Of a stretch of DNA of 64,000 nucleotides, positions 37,687-45,712 are shown piece by piece. Positions within the stretch are counted from its first letter, which is position 1. The number at the start of each line of letters is the position of its first letter. The notes below the pieces were generated by a model that was not told the DNA's origin, made no database searches, and saw nothing but the letters and a program-made list of their open reading frames with translations. A program made the position numbers and the translations under genes. This stretch comes from an uncultured Bacteroidales bacterium (GTDB taxonomy: Bacteria; Bacteroidota; Bacteroidia; Bacteroidales; F082): NCBI GenBank assembly GCA_946185535.1, contig CAMHJX010000008.1, forward strand, positions 1 through 64,000, read 5' to 3'.

Positions 37687-38162
37687 AAAAAGCATATTTC
37701 TCAGCAGGTTGCTTTTGGGGCGTGGAGTATTACTTCAAGCGTCTCAAGGGCGTGACGAAGACCGTCGTCGGCTTCATGGGTGGCGATTTGGAAAACCCGA
37801 GCTACAAACAAGTCAAGACGGGCACCACGGGGCATTTGGAGACCATCGAAGTGGAATACGACCCCGAACTGGTTTCCTACGAAGCCTTAGTGCGCTATTT
37901 CTTCGAAATCCACAACTTCGAGCAGGCCGACGGCCAAGGCATCGACATTGGCACACAATATCTTTCCGCCATTTGGTTCAACGACACCACGGAGCGCGAC
38001 ACGGCTATTAAAGTCTTTGGTGAACTGATGCAGATGGGCTATCATCCTGCCACGCAGATTCGCCAAGCCATGGCCTTCTACCCTGCCGAGGACTATCATC
38101 AAGACTATCTGGACCAGCGGGGTGAAACGCCCGAGTGCCATGTCTGGCATAAAATTTTCTGA
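37683..38162 (+). CDS. msrA: Peptide methionine sulfoxide reductase MsrA
   Basis: A 159-residue enzyme that reduces methionine-S-sulfoxide in proteins. The catalytic Cys10 lies in AGCFWGVEYYF; GTTGHLETIEVEYDP, FFEIHNFEQADGQGIDIGTQYLS and AEDYHQDYL are the typical family segments. No signal peptide is present, so it works in the cytoplasm although the upstream genes of the operon are exported. It ends just before a 71-bp palindrome. Confidence 0.95.
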   Translation: MKKAYFSAGCFWGVEYYFKRLKGVTKTVVGFMGGDLENPSYKQVKTGTTGHLETIEVEYDPELVSYEALVRYFFEIHNFEQADGQGIDIGTQYLSAIWFNDTTERDTAIKVFGELMQMGYHPATQIRQAMAFYPAEDYHQDYLDQRGETPECHVWHKIF

Positions 38163-38168
38163 AAAACA

Positions 38169-38239
38169 TGTAGGGCTGTCACATCGTGGCAGCCGCGTTG
38201 GGTTATTCGACGCGGCTGCCGCGATACGACAGCCCTACA
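38169..38239. repeat. 71-bp palindrome between msrA and the adhesin gene
   Basis: TGTAGGGCTGTC..GGCAGCCGCGT faces ACGCGGCTGCC..GACAGCCCTACA with 30-bp arms and only a few mismatches, mostly G-U. It can end both converging transcripts, but its length and GC content suggest a dispersed palindromic element rather than a simple terminator. Confidence 0.75.
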
Positions 38240-38257
38240 AACCTATTTATTTTGTGT

Positions 38258-40939
38258 TTATTTCACCACAAATTTCTGCGTAATACCATCAATGACAATG
38301 AAATACATGCCTTGAGGAAGGTTTGTCACATCAATTTGTTGGGTCTCACCCGAGATTTGTCCTGTCATCAAGGTTTGACCCATGGTGTTTGTGATACGAT
38401 ATGCGTTGGTTTGAGACGCGATAAATCGCGTCTCTACAAAGAGGATACCATGGGTAGGATTCGGATAAACCGTTAAGGTCCCTGAGCCCGTCGAAGGGCC
38501 GTTCTCTTCCACACCATCGGTATGCACCGTCACGAAATCATGGATGCCGTCAGCCGAAATTGCCGGAGCCGATTCACATTCTCCACCGACAATCGTGTTG
38601 ATGGCCGTCACCTGGTAATAATAGGTCTCGGCGCTGGAATCATGGTCATCAAAATGCATGTCCGTACCGGTGGCAATCCCAATCAAATCATAGTTTTGGC
38701 CATTGGTGGAACGATAGACATAGTAACCGTATGTCGAGCTTATCGTTCCTGCCCAAACCACATTTGTGACTGTAATGTTGTCGATAACCAAAGAATAGTT
38801 CGACACATGGGTGAAATGGCGGAAACCGAGGTAAATCTCCTGACCTTCGTATGCCGAAAGGTCGACAGAATAGGCATGATACGGATAGCCGGAATCCCAT
38901 TCTGCAATAGTAGCGATGTTCATTCCGTCACCTGAAGCTACAGCCACCCCAAAATGCTCCGTCGAATATGAGGGGTCAAAACCCGAAGCATAGAAGGTCA
39001 TCGAAGCATTTTCCATCACCTTAATTTTGGGCATAAAGGCATAGTTATCAGGCTGAAGCGATCCCAAACCATTCATATAGGAAAATGAACTTAGCGAGGC
39101 GTTGGTGTTGGTCGTGTTCACCGAACCATCCGAGTTCATACCGCCACCATTATAGATGCCAAAGATCTGTCCGTCGCCATCGGCATCGAGGAAAGTCCAG
39201 CCTTGTGGGTCTTCTTCAAAACCTGTGTAAATCTCGCGTTCCCACGAAATCCTCACTTTATCACCCAAATTCTCTGCCTTGAGGTTTTTGGGAGCGACAC
39301 AGTCCAACTCAGCTTCAGCACATTGAGGAGCAGCAAGGGCATAATAGTCACCTGTCTCGCGACTACCCTCTTGGATGATACGGATGCAATAATTAGAGGT
39401 GTAACGGTTCACCTCAAGGGTGAAAAAAGTCTCACCATGATTGAGCGTGGCAATCAACTCATTATCAGCATAAACCAATGCACCTATGGCAGGACGTGTC
39501 ACCTCAGCCTCAACACCAGTCACTTTGATGTCGTCAACGCAGAGGAAATAGGTCTCGCCCGTCGTGTTGAAGTGGCGAATGGCGACATAGATTTGCTGTC
39601 CGGCATAAGCTGAAAGATCGGCGGAATACTCAGTGTAGGTACCCGTGCTGTTCCACTCCTGAATCATGGTGAAATCTGAAGGATTAGTGTTGCCCGAAGT
39701 GGAAACAGCCACCCCAAAATGCTCAGGGTCGGGGGCAATGCCAGGCATGTCGGCATCGCAAGCCATGAAGGTGATGCGACCATTGGCAGTTGGAGTCAAT
39801 CGCGGCGTGACGATGAAATTGTCGGGGTTGAGTTCATCCATTCCAGCCATCCATGACCATGACCGCAGGCCAATGCCTCCATTATAACCGCCGTAAGGAT
39901 ACACACGGAAGTTCTGTCCATCGTTATTGGCATCGATGAGGGTAAGGTCCATCAAGGTGCTGTCGGCAAAGTCGTAATAGAGTTCCTCTACAGGGAAAGG
40001 CACATTCATCTCAGGCAATGTCCACGAGAGTTGCACTTGGTTGCCGTCACTCTCTGCGTGAAGACCGTTGGGCGAGCCTTGGAAGTGGTCGGGGGTGCGA
40101 TAGGTCCAAGCGTATTCGTTCTCAATCATTGCACCATTCTCATAATAAGCACGAATGGTGGTCGTGTGAGTCGAGCCGTCCGCAAAACCGTTGGTATTCA
40201 ACAAATAACTAGTGCCAAAATGATTCTCGGCCACTGTCTGACCATCAAGAACAATATCGCTACCGATTAAGAAACCGGCGTTGACGTTTCCGATGAAAAC
40301 ATTGTCAATGCAAATGGCGAACTTGTCGGAACAGTTAAAATGACGGATGGCGAGATAAACCTCCTGACCTGCGTAAGCAGAAAGGTCAACGGAGTACACA
40401 TGCCAATTGCCTTGACGGGTTCCGTTGTCTTTTGCGGTCAAATTCCATTCCTGAAGGGTAGTGAAAGCCGATGGGCTGTCGTTGACCGTCGTCGATATGG
40501 CCACGCCAAAATGCTCGGCGGGATACGCCTCATCCATAGCACTGGCATGAAAAAGTATCTCGCCTCTTTCAGGAACAATCAGGCGGGGCGAAACCATGAA
40601 ATTATTGGGCGTGAGCGGCGAAGTAGTGGCATTGTCGTAAGAATACGACACCAGCATACCATCGAAGCCACCAAATCCCATGCCGCCAGTTGAAGGCAGT
40701 TGCCAGTTGTGGCCATCACCATCGGCATCGATAAGGGTCCAGTCGAGGATGCGGCCTTCTTCGAAGTCTTCCTCGAAATCCCAATAGTAAGCTCCATCGG
40801 GGGAATAAACGCCTGGTGCTCGATAAAGCACATAGCCCGAGGCCGATACATAATTTTCTATGCCTTGTTGGGCTTTCGCTCCAAAGGGAGCGGTCATCAG
40901 TAGTGCCATTGTCAGGAATGGCAGGAGGTGTTTTCGCAT
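38258..40939 (-). CDS. Large secreted protein with three cleaved-adhesin domains and T9SS tail
   Basis: An 893-residue protein with a signal peptide (FGAKAQ). Three jelly-roll units of the cleaved-adhesin type follow (about 55-212, 323-476, 572-727). Each starts with a DFEE..W.LIDADGDG-like calcium loop and ends with YSVDLSAYAGQEVYLAIRHFN and CIDNVFI-like strands; they are separated by fibronectin-type linkers. Cleaved-adhesin domains bind host matrix proteins and haem in Porphyromonas surface proteins. The last 72 residues (VYPNPTHGILFVETRF..MYFIVID) are a T9SS sorting domain. Two different hairpin repeats lie in frame in the tail region (see repeat entries). Confidence 0.85.
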   Translation of the reverse strand: MRKHLLPFLTMALLMTAPFGAKAQQGIENYVSASGYVLYRAPGVYSPDGAYYWDFEEDFEEGRILDWTLIDADGDGHNWQLPSTGGMGFGGFDGMLVSYSYDNATTSPLTPNNFMVSPRLIVPERGEILFHASAMDEAYPAEHFGVAISTTVNDSPSAFTTLQEWNLTAKDNGTRQGNWHVYSVDLSAYAGQEVYLAIRHFNCSDKFAICIDNVFIGNVNAGFLIGSDIVLDGQTVAENHFGTSYLLNTNGFADGSTHTTTIRAYYENGAMIENEYAWTYRTPDHFQGSPNGLHAESDGNQVQLSWTLPEMNVPFPVEELYYDFADSTLMDLTLIDANNDGQNFRVYPYGGYNGGIGLRSWSWMAGMDELNPDNFIVTPRLTPTANGRITFMACDADMPGIAPDPEHFGVAVSTSGNTNPSDFTMIQEWNSTGTYTEYSADLSAYAGQQIYVAIRHFNTTGETYFLCVDDIKVTGVEAEVTRPAIGALVYADNELIATLNHGETFFTLEVNRYTSNYCIRIIQEGSRETGDYYALAAPQCAEAELDCVAPKNLKAENLGDKVRISWEREIYTGFEEDPQGWTFLDADGDGQIFGIYNGGGMNSDGSVNTTNTNASLSSFSYMNGLGSLQPDNYAFMPKIKVMENASMTFYASGFDPSYSTEHFGVAVASGDGMNIATIAEWDSGYPYHAYSVDLSAYEGQEIYLGFRHFTHVSNYSLVIDNITVTNVVWAGTISSTYGYYVYRSTNGQNYDLIGIATGTDMHFDDHDSSAETYYYQVTAINTIVGGECESAPAISADGIHDFVTVHTDGVEENGPSTGSGTLTVYPNPTHGILFVETRFIASQTNAYRITNTMGQTLMTGQISGETQQIDVTNLPQGMYFIVIDGITQKFVVK
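38413..38434. repeat. Perfect 10-bp-arm palindrome inside the T9SS tail coding region
   Basis: GAGACGCGAT and ATCGCGTCTC face each other with a 2-bp centre. On the coding strand it encodes ETRFIAS, in place of part of the first loop of the sorting domain. A similar GTCTC/GAGAC hairpin is in the loop of the terminator at 9249-9305. Confidence 0.75.
38477..38500. repeat. CCTGAGCC..GTCGAAGG repeat in frame in the adhesin gene
   Basis: The 24-bp copy encodes GPSTGSGT on the minus strand (residues about 814-821), exactly in the linker before the sorting domain (TVYPNP). Confidence 0.85.
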
Positions 40940-40976
40940 AAATCAATGTGATTAAAGTGGATTTGAAATTGGGCTG

Positions 40977-40984
40977 CAAAGGTA
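40977..40984 (-). promoter_or_regulatory. Promoter of the cleaved-adhesin gene
   Basis: TACCTTTG followed by CAGCCC on the minus strand, 37 bp before the ATG. Confidence 0.65.
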
Positions 40985-41066
40985 GGATTTTATCGCTGAC
41001 AATCCAAAATCTTGAAGCAAAACCAAATAAAAAGGCTATTTCTGTTTGACAAAAAGAAATAATCGT

Positions 41067-41074
41067 TACCTTTG
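41067..41074 (+). promoter_or_regulatory. Promoter of pckA
   Basis: TACCTTTG followed by CAC, with TTTG at 41045-41048 (18-bp spacer), 27 bp before the ATG. Confidence 0.72.
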
Positions 41075-41101
41075 CACATCATTTCAACTAAACTAACAAT
41101 T

Positions 41102-42733
41102 ATGGCAAAAAACATCGAAGAAATCAAAGCCGCGTTGGCCTCCTACAGCATCACCGGCGCAAAAGACATTTATTATAATCCGAGTTACGAGCAGCTCTTC
41201 AAGGACGAGATGGACCCCGCCCTGACTGGCTACGACAAAGGCGTGTTGACCGAACTCGACGCCGTCAATGTGATGACGGGTATCTACACCGGCCGTTCGC
41301 CCAAGGACAAATACATCGTCATGGACGCCAAGTCGAAGGACACCGTGTGGTGGACCACCGAGGGCTACAAAAACGACAACCACCCGATGAGCGAAGAGGT
41401 CTGGGCACAGGTGAAAGACCTCGCCAAGAAACAGCTCTCCGGCAAGAACCTCTATGTGGTCGACGCCTTCTGCGGCGCCAACAAGGACACCCGCATGGCC
41501 GTCCGTTTCATCATGGAAGTGGCATGGCAAGCACATTTCGTGCTCAACATGTTCATCAAGCCCACGGCTGAGGAACTGGCCGAATTCAAGCCCAACTTCA
41601 CCGTCTACACCGCCTCAAAAGCCAAGGTCGACAACTACAAGGAACTCGGCCTCAACAGTGACACCTGCGTGGCCTTCAACGTCAGCAGCCGCGAACAGGT
41701 GATTCTGAACACTTGGTACGGTGGCGAGATGAAGAAAGGCATGTTCTCGATGATGAACTACTACCTGCCGCTGCAAGGCATCGCCGCCATGCACTGCTCC
41801 GCCAACACCGATATGAAGGGCGAGAACACCGCTATCTTCTTCGGCTTGAGCGGCACTGGCAAGACCACCCTTTCGACCGACCCGAAGCGTCTGCTCATCG
41901 GTGATGACGAGCACGGCTGGGACGACGAAGGCGTGTTCAACTTCGAAGGTGGCTGCTATGCCAAGGTCATCAACCTCGATAAGGAAAGCGAACCCGACAT
42001 CTACAACGCCATCAAGCGTAACGCCTTGCTGGAGAATGTCACTGTCGATGCCAACGGCAAGATCGACTTCAAGGACAAGAGCGTAACCGAGAACACCCGT
42101 GTCTCCTACCCCATCGAGCACATCGAGAAGATCGTGAAGAATGTGCGTCCCATCTCAGCTGGTCCCGCCGCCAAGAACGTCATCTTCCTCAGCGCCGACG
42201 CCTTCGGCGTGCTGCCTCCTGTCAGCATCCTGACACCCGAACAGTGCAAGTACTACTTCCTGAGCGGCTTCACCGCCAAGTTGGCTGGCACCGAGCGCGG
42301 CATCACCGAGCCTACACCAACCTTCAGCGCCTGCTTCGGCCAAGCCTTCCTTGAACTTCACCCGACTAAGTATGCAGAAGAACTCGTCAAGCGTATGGAA
42401 CAAAGCGGTGCCAAGGCTTACTTGGTGAACACCGGCTGGAATGGTACAGGCAAGCGTATCAGCATCCGCGATACGCGTGGCATCATCGACGCCATCCTGG
42501 ATGGCTCAATCGAGAAAGCCCCGACCAAGATGATTCCGTACTTCAACTTCGAAGTGCCGACCGCATTGCCGGGCGTCGACCCGAACATCCTCGACCCGCG
42601 CGACACCTACGCCGACAAGAACGTTTGGGAAGAGAAAGCCAAAGACCTCTCCTCACGCTTCATCAAGAACTTCGAGAAGTTCACGACGAACGAAGCTGGC
42701 AAGGCTTTGGTGGCTGCCGGACCGAAACTGTGA
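41102..42733 (+). CDS. pckA: Phosphoenolpyruvate carboxykinase (ATP)
   Basis: A 543-residue enzyme that interconverts oxaloacetate and phosphoenolpyruvate. In gut Bacteroidales it runs mainly in the carboxylating direction toward fumarate and succinate. It shows [15 protein letters not shown]-loop [13 protein letters not shown], metal loop [24 protein letters not shown] and [13 protein letters not shown]. The frame opens at 41072, inside the promoter, so ATG 41102 is used. Codon use is strongly biased to C-ending codons, like eno, a sign of high expression. Confidence 0.97.
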   Translation: MAKNIEEIKAALASYSITGAKDIYYNPSYEQLFKDEMDPALTGYDKGVLTELDAVNVMTGIYTGRSPKDKYIVMDAKSKDTVWWTTEGYKNDNHPMSEEVWAQVKDLAKKQLSGKNLYVVDAFCGANKDTRMAVRFIMEVAWQAHFVLNMFIKPTAEELAEFKPNFTVYTASKAKVDNYKELGLNSDTCVAFNVSSREQVILNTWYGGEMKKGMFSMMNYYLPLQGIAAMHCSANTDMKGENTAIFFGLSGTGKTTLSTDPKRLLIGDDEHGWDDEGVFNFEGGCYAKVINLDKESEPDIYNAIKRNALLENVTVDANGKIDFKDKSVTENTRVSYPIEHIEKIVKNVRPISAGPAAKNVIFLSADAFGVLPPVSILTPEQCKYYFLSGFTAKLAGTERGITEPTPTFSACFGQAFLELHPTKYAEELVKRMEQSGAKAYLVNTGWNGTGKRISIRDTRGIIDAILDGSIEKAPTKMIPYFNFEVPTALPGVDPNILDPRDTYADKNVWEEKAKDLSSRFIKNFEKFTTNEAGKALVAAGPKL

Positions 42734-42780
42734 TTTGGTTCACACGGAAATCACAGAAAACACAGAAAAAAAATGGAAGA

Positions 42781-42810
42781 CAAGCCGCTCCGATTGGGGC
42801 GGCTTGTTTT
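42781..42810 (+). terminator. Terminator of pckA
   Basis: CAAGCCGC-CC pairs with GG-GCGGCTTG, followed by TTTT. Confidence 0.8.
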
Positions 42811-42871
42811 GCATTATCCTTCCTCATTTTCAAAACCAACATCTTTTCCATTCCCGTTGTTATTATTTTTG

Positions 42872-42879
42872 TATTTTTG
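42872..42879 (+). promoter_or_regulatory. Promoter of the small T9SS cargo gene
   Basis: TATTTTTG followed by CACC. A second TATTTTTG lies directly upstream at 42864-42871. Confidence 0.65.
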
Positions 42880-42927
42880 CACCTTAAATTAATAAACGCT
42901 TAAACTAACCATAAAACGGCTACTACA

Positions 42928-43551
42928 ATGAAAAAACTATTTACTCTTATCGCTGCTATCGTATTGTGTTTCAACCTAAACGCTCAAAATCCATTCGAAG
43001 AGGAGCAAGTCATCGTAACCCCTGATTTTTTACATTTTTACTTTTATGCCTGTTCTCCTCATGGAGGTCAGGTGACCATCACCAATTATACCTCCGAGGA
43101 CTTGGTCATCAACCGCTGCTATGCCGAAAACTTCAATGTGGAATGCCTTTACGAAGGTCGGAACATCGCTGAAACTGGTATGTTTGTCCCCATTGGTGAG
43201 ACTGTCATCCTTGACACATATGCCTCCCCAATCACTAAAGACGTATATGGAACCTTGTGCATCGACACCGATTTTGGCATCTTTACCATAGCCATTTATT
43301 ATGAGACCACGTATGGTATTGATGAAAACAACCCGATATTCAGCCTTACCCCTATTCCAGCCAATGAATTTGTCACCATCAAGGGCGAAAATTTGGGCAT
43401 GGTAAGCATTTTCAACATGTTGGGACAAAAGATGGAAGACCATTTCGCTGACGGAAGTGAACTTGTCATTTCCACGAGCCATTATCCGAATGGCATATAT
43501 TTTGCTAAGAGCGCACAAGGTAAAACCCAACGCTTTGTCATTGCACATTAA
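42928..43551 (+). CDS. Small secreted protein with T9SS sorting domain
   Basis: A 207-residue protein with a signal peptide (NLNAQ), a single beta-sandwich-like domain (about 25-130, GGQVTITNYTSEDLVINRCYAENFNVECLYEG) and a T9SS tail of about 70 residues (FSLTPIPANEFVTIKGENLGMVSIFNMLGQKM..YPNGIYFAK). The usual YPNP start of the tail is LTPIPAN here. The ligand of the first domain is unknown; it resembles immunoglobulin-like moonlighting domains only in strand order. Confidence 0.78.
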   Translation: MKKLFTLIAAIVLCFNLNAQNPFEEEQVIVTPDFLHFYFYACSPHGGQVTITNYTSEDLVINRCYAENFNVECLYEGRNIAETGMFVPIGETVILDTYASPITKDVYGTLCIDTDFGIFTIAIYYETTYGIDENNPIFSLTPIPANEFVTIKGENLGMVSIFNMLGQKMEDHFADGSELVISTSHYPNGIYFAKSAQGKTQRFVIAH

Positions 43552-43583
43552 ACTAATCAATTGATAAACAAAAATTTAGAAAA

Positions 43584-44381
43584 ATGAAAAAAAACCTTAG
43601 AAGAATCGCCCCCGTGGCATTGGTCCTTATTGGATTGACAACCCTTTCATTTATGGCAAAAGACGGTATCACTCTCCGTCTGAAACCCCAACAAGGCAAG
43701 ACCTACACCATTACTTCGAAAGCCAACATGATGATGATGATGGAAGTGCAAGGCCAAACCATGAACCAAACCCAAAACATGGAGTATCGCCAAAGCTTTA
43801 CCGCTAAAGACGTTACCGCTAAAGATGTGCAGTTCGAAACCAAGATTGAAGCTCTGAAAATGAGTATCTCACAAATGGGCATGAAGTTGGAATATGACTC
43901 AGAGCACCCCGAAAAGACCAGCCCCATGCTTGCTGGCCAGACCAAGGAAATGGACGAAGCCATCAACAAGATGGGTACCATCAAGTATGATATCATGGGC
44001 AATGTCATTGACTCGCTCGACCTTGAAATGAGTCAGCTGGGGGGCGTCATTATCCAACTTCCCGAAAAAGAGCTGAGCGTAGGTAGTACCTGGAGCATCG
44101 ACAAGAGCCAAAATGTCAGCGGATCTGAGATGAACGTCCACTACACCTACACCGTTACTTCCATCTCCAAGAAGAGTGTTGACCTTAATGTAACAGGCAA
44201 TGTGACAGGAAAGGGTGCTGAGGAAATCAGCGGCAACTACAACGGCACGGCCAGCATCGACCCGCAACAAGGTTTCATCACCAAGAGCAGCCTTAAGAGC
44301 AATTTGTCAATGACCCTCAACGAACAAGGCATGAGCATTCCTGTCACTATCGTCGGAAACACGACTGTTGAGGTCAAGTAA
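43584..44381 (+). CDS. DUF6263-like exported protein
   Basis: A 265-residue protein with an N-terminal hydrophobic segment (PVALVLIGLTTLSFMA). The body is beta-rich with YRQSFTAKDVTAKDVQFETKIEALKMS, YDIMGNVIDS and GSTWSIDKSQNVSGSEMNVHYTYTV. This pattern resembles the DUF6263 family of Bacteroidota, function unknown. The methionine-rich stretch MMMMMEVQGQTMNQTQNME may be only a strand. It follows the T9SS gene by 32 bp, probably in the same operon. Confidence 0.6.
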   Translation: MKKNLRRIAPVALVLIGLTTLSFMAKDGITLRLKPQQGKTYTITSKANMMMMMEVQGQTMNQTQNMEYRQSFTAKDVTAKDVQFETKIEALKMSISQMGMKLEYDSEHPEKTSPMLAGQTKEMDEAINKMGTIKYDIMGNVIDSLDLEMSQLGGVIIQLPEKELSVGSTWSIDKSQNVSGSEMNVHYTYTVTSISKKSVDLNVTGNVTGKGAEEISGNYNGTASIDPQQGFITKSSLKSNLSMTLNEQGMSIPVTIVGNTTVEVK

Positions 44382-44437
44382 TTGTCTCACGCAGAATCCG
44401 CAGAAATCTTTGATTCGACGAAGTCAATCAATAGGAA

Positions 44438-44472
44438 TAAAAAAACCAGCGAGGACAACGCTGGTTTTTTTT
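44438..44472. terminator. Bidirectional terminator before dnaN
   Basis: AAAAACCAGCG pairs with CGCTGGTTTTT around a 7-nt loop, between converging genes. Confidence 0.85.
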
Positions 44473-44493
44473 GCTTTGGTTTAGCCCTAATAC

Positions 44494-45618
44494 TTAGTTC
44501 AGCATGACCGGCATGAGCAACATGAGCAGGTCTTCCGCTTCGTTCTCGTTGTCGACAGGAGTGATGATGCCGGCACGGTTGGGAGCCGACATGTCAATCT
44601 TAATCGTCTCTGAATCGAAATTGCCCAGCATCTCCTGCAAGAAGCGCGAGTTGAACCCGATTTCCATATCATCGCCTTCATAGCTACATGTCAGGCGTTC
44701 CTTGGCTTCATTGTAGAAGTCGATGTCCTCGGCGGTCAGCGTGAGCTCTTGTCCAGCAATGCGGAAACGCACTTGGTGCGTGGCTTTGCTGGAGAACACG
44801 GCCACACGGCGGATGGCGGAGAGGAAAGTCTGACGGTCGATGGTCAAATGATTGGGATTCTGCTTCGGGATGACGGCATCATAGTTGGGATAGCGACCTT
44901 CGATGAGGCGGCAAATCAGCATATAGTCGCCAAACACAAACGAGGCATTGGTCTTGTTGAACTCAATACGAACGGGCTCGTCGGCCAGCGTAGCCAAGAT
45001 GCTCTTCAGCTGGTTGATGGGTTTCTTGGGCATAATGAAAGAAGCTACCACATCCGATTTCACATCCATCCTTCTGTAGCGCACCAGCTTGTGGGCATCG
45101 GTGGCGACAAAGGTCAAGAAGTTGTCGGTCATTTCCATCAACACACCCGACATGATGGGACGAATCTCATCCATACCTGTGGCAAATACAGTCTTTTCGA
45201 AGCCCTTGGCTAGCACATCGGCAGGAATCTCCCAAACCGAAGTATCGGCCATGGCAGGCAATTGCGGGAACTCGTCGCTCTTGTGACCTGCCAGTTTGTA
45301 GCGGCCTTCACCTGCAATCAGTTCGACAGCCAAGGTGTTGTTGTCGACCGAAACCGTAATCGGCACATCGGGGAAGTTCTTCATGATTTCCAACAGCAAA
45401 CGGGCTGGAATGGTCACTTCGCCAGTGCCCTCAACCATGTCGGGAACGAGACTGACCGTCATGGTCACATCAAGATCCGACGAGGTAATCTTCAGTTGGT
45501 TCTCATCCAAATGGAAGAGGAAGTCATCCAAGATGGGCAAAGTGTTCTTTGAGCCGATGACGCCACTCAAGGCTTGCAGGCTCTTCAATAGTTTGAGGCT
45601 TGATACTATGAATTTCAT
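44494..45618 (-). CDS. dnaN: DNA polymerase III beta subunit (sliding clamp)
   Basis: A 374-residue clamp that tethers the polymerase to DNA. It has three repeated domains; MKFIVSSLKLLKSLQALSGVIGSKNTLPILDDFLF is the N-terminus and LLMLLMPVMLN the C-terminus (the usual PMR/PVMLN end). ANNTLAVELIAGEGRYKLAG-like and FSSKATHQVRFRI stretches are typical. It is not next to dnaA in this window. The promoter lies in the 95 bp upstream, but no full TAnnTTTG match is there. Confidence 0.96.
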   Translation of the reverse strand: MKFIVSSLKLLKSLQALSGVIGSKNTLPILDDFLFHLDENQLKITSSDLDVTMTVSLVPDMVEGTGEVTIPARLLLEIMKNFPDVPITVSVDNNTLAVELIAGEGRYKLAGHKSDEFPQLPAMADTSVWEIPADVLAKGFEKTVFATGMDEIRPIMSGVLMEMTDNFLTFVATDAHKLVRYRRMDVKSDVVASFIMPKKPINQLKSILATLADEPVRIEFNKTNASFVFGDYMLICRLIEGRYPNYDAVIPKQNPNHLTIDRQTFLSAIRRVAVFSSKATHQVRFRIAGQELTLTAEDIDFYNEAKERLTCSYEGDDMEIGFNSRFLQEMLGNFDSETIKIDMSAPNRAGIITPVDNENEAEDLLMLLMPVMLN

Positions 45619-45712
45619 TGCGTTATGTGATTATTATTCATTCAAATTTGAAGTTGTAAAAATACAAATAAATTGGAATATGATGGACAATTAATCGAAA
45701 AAAACTCAATTT

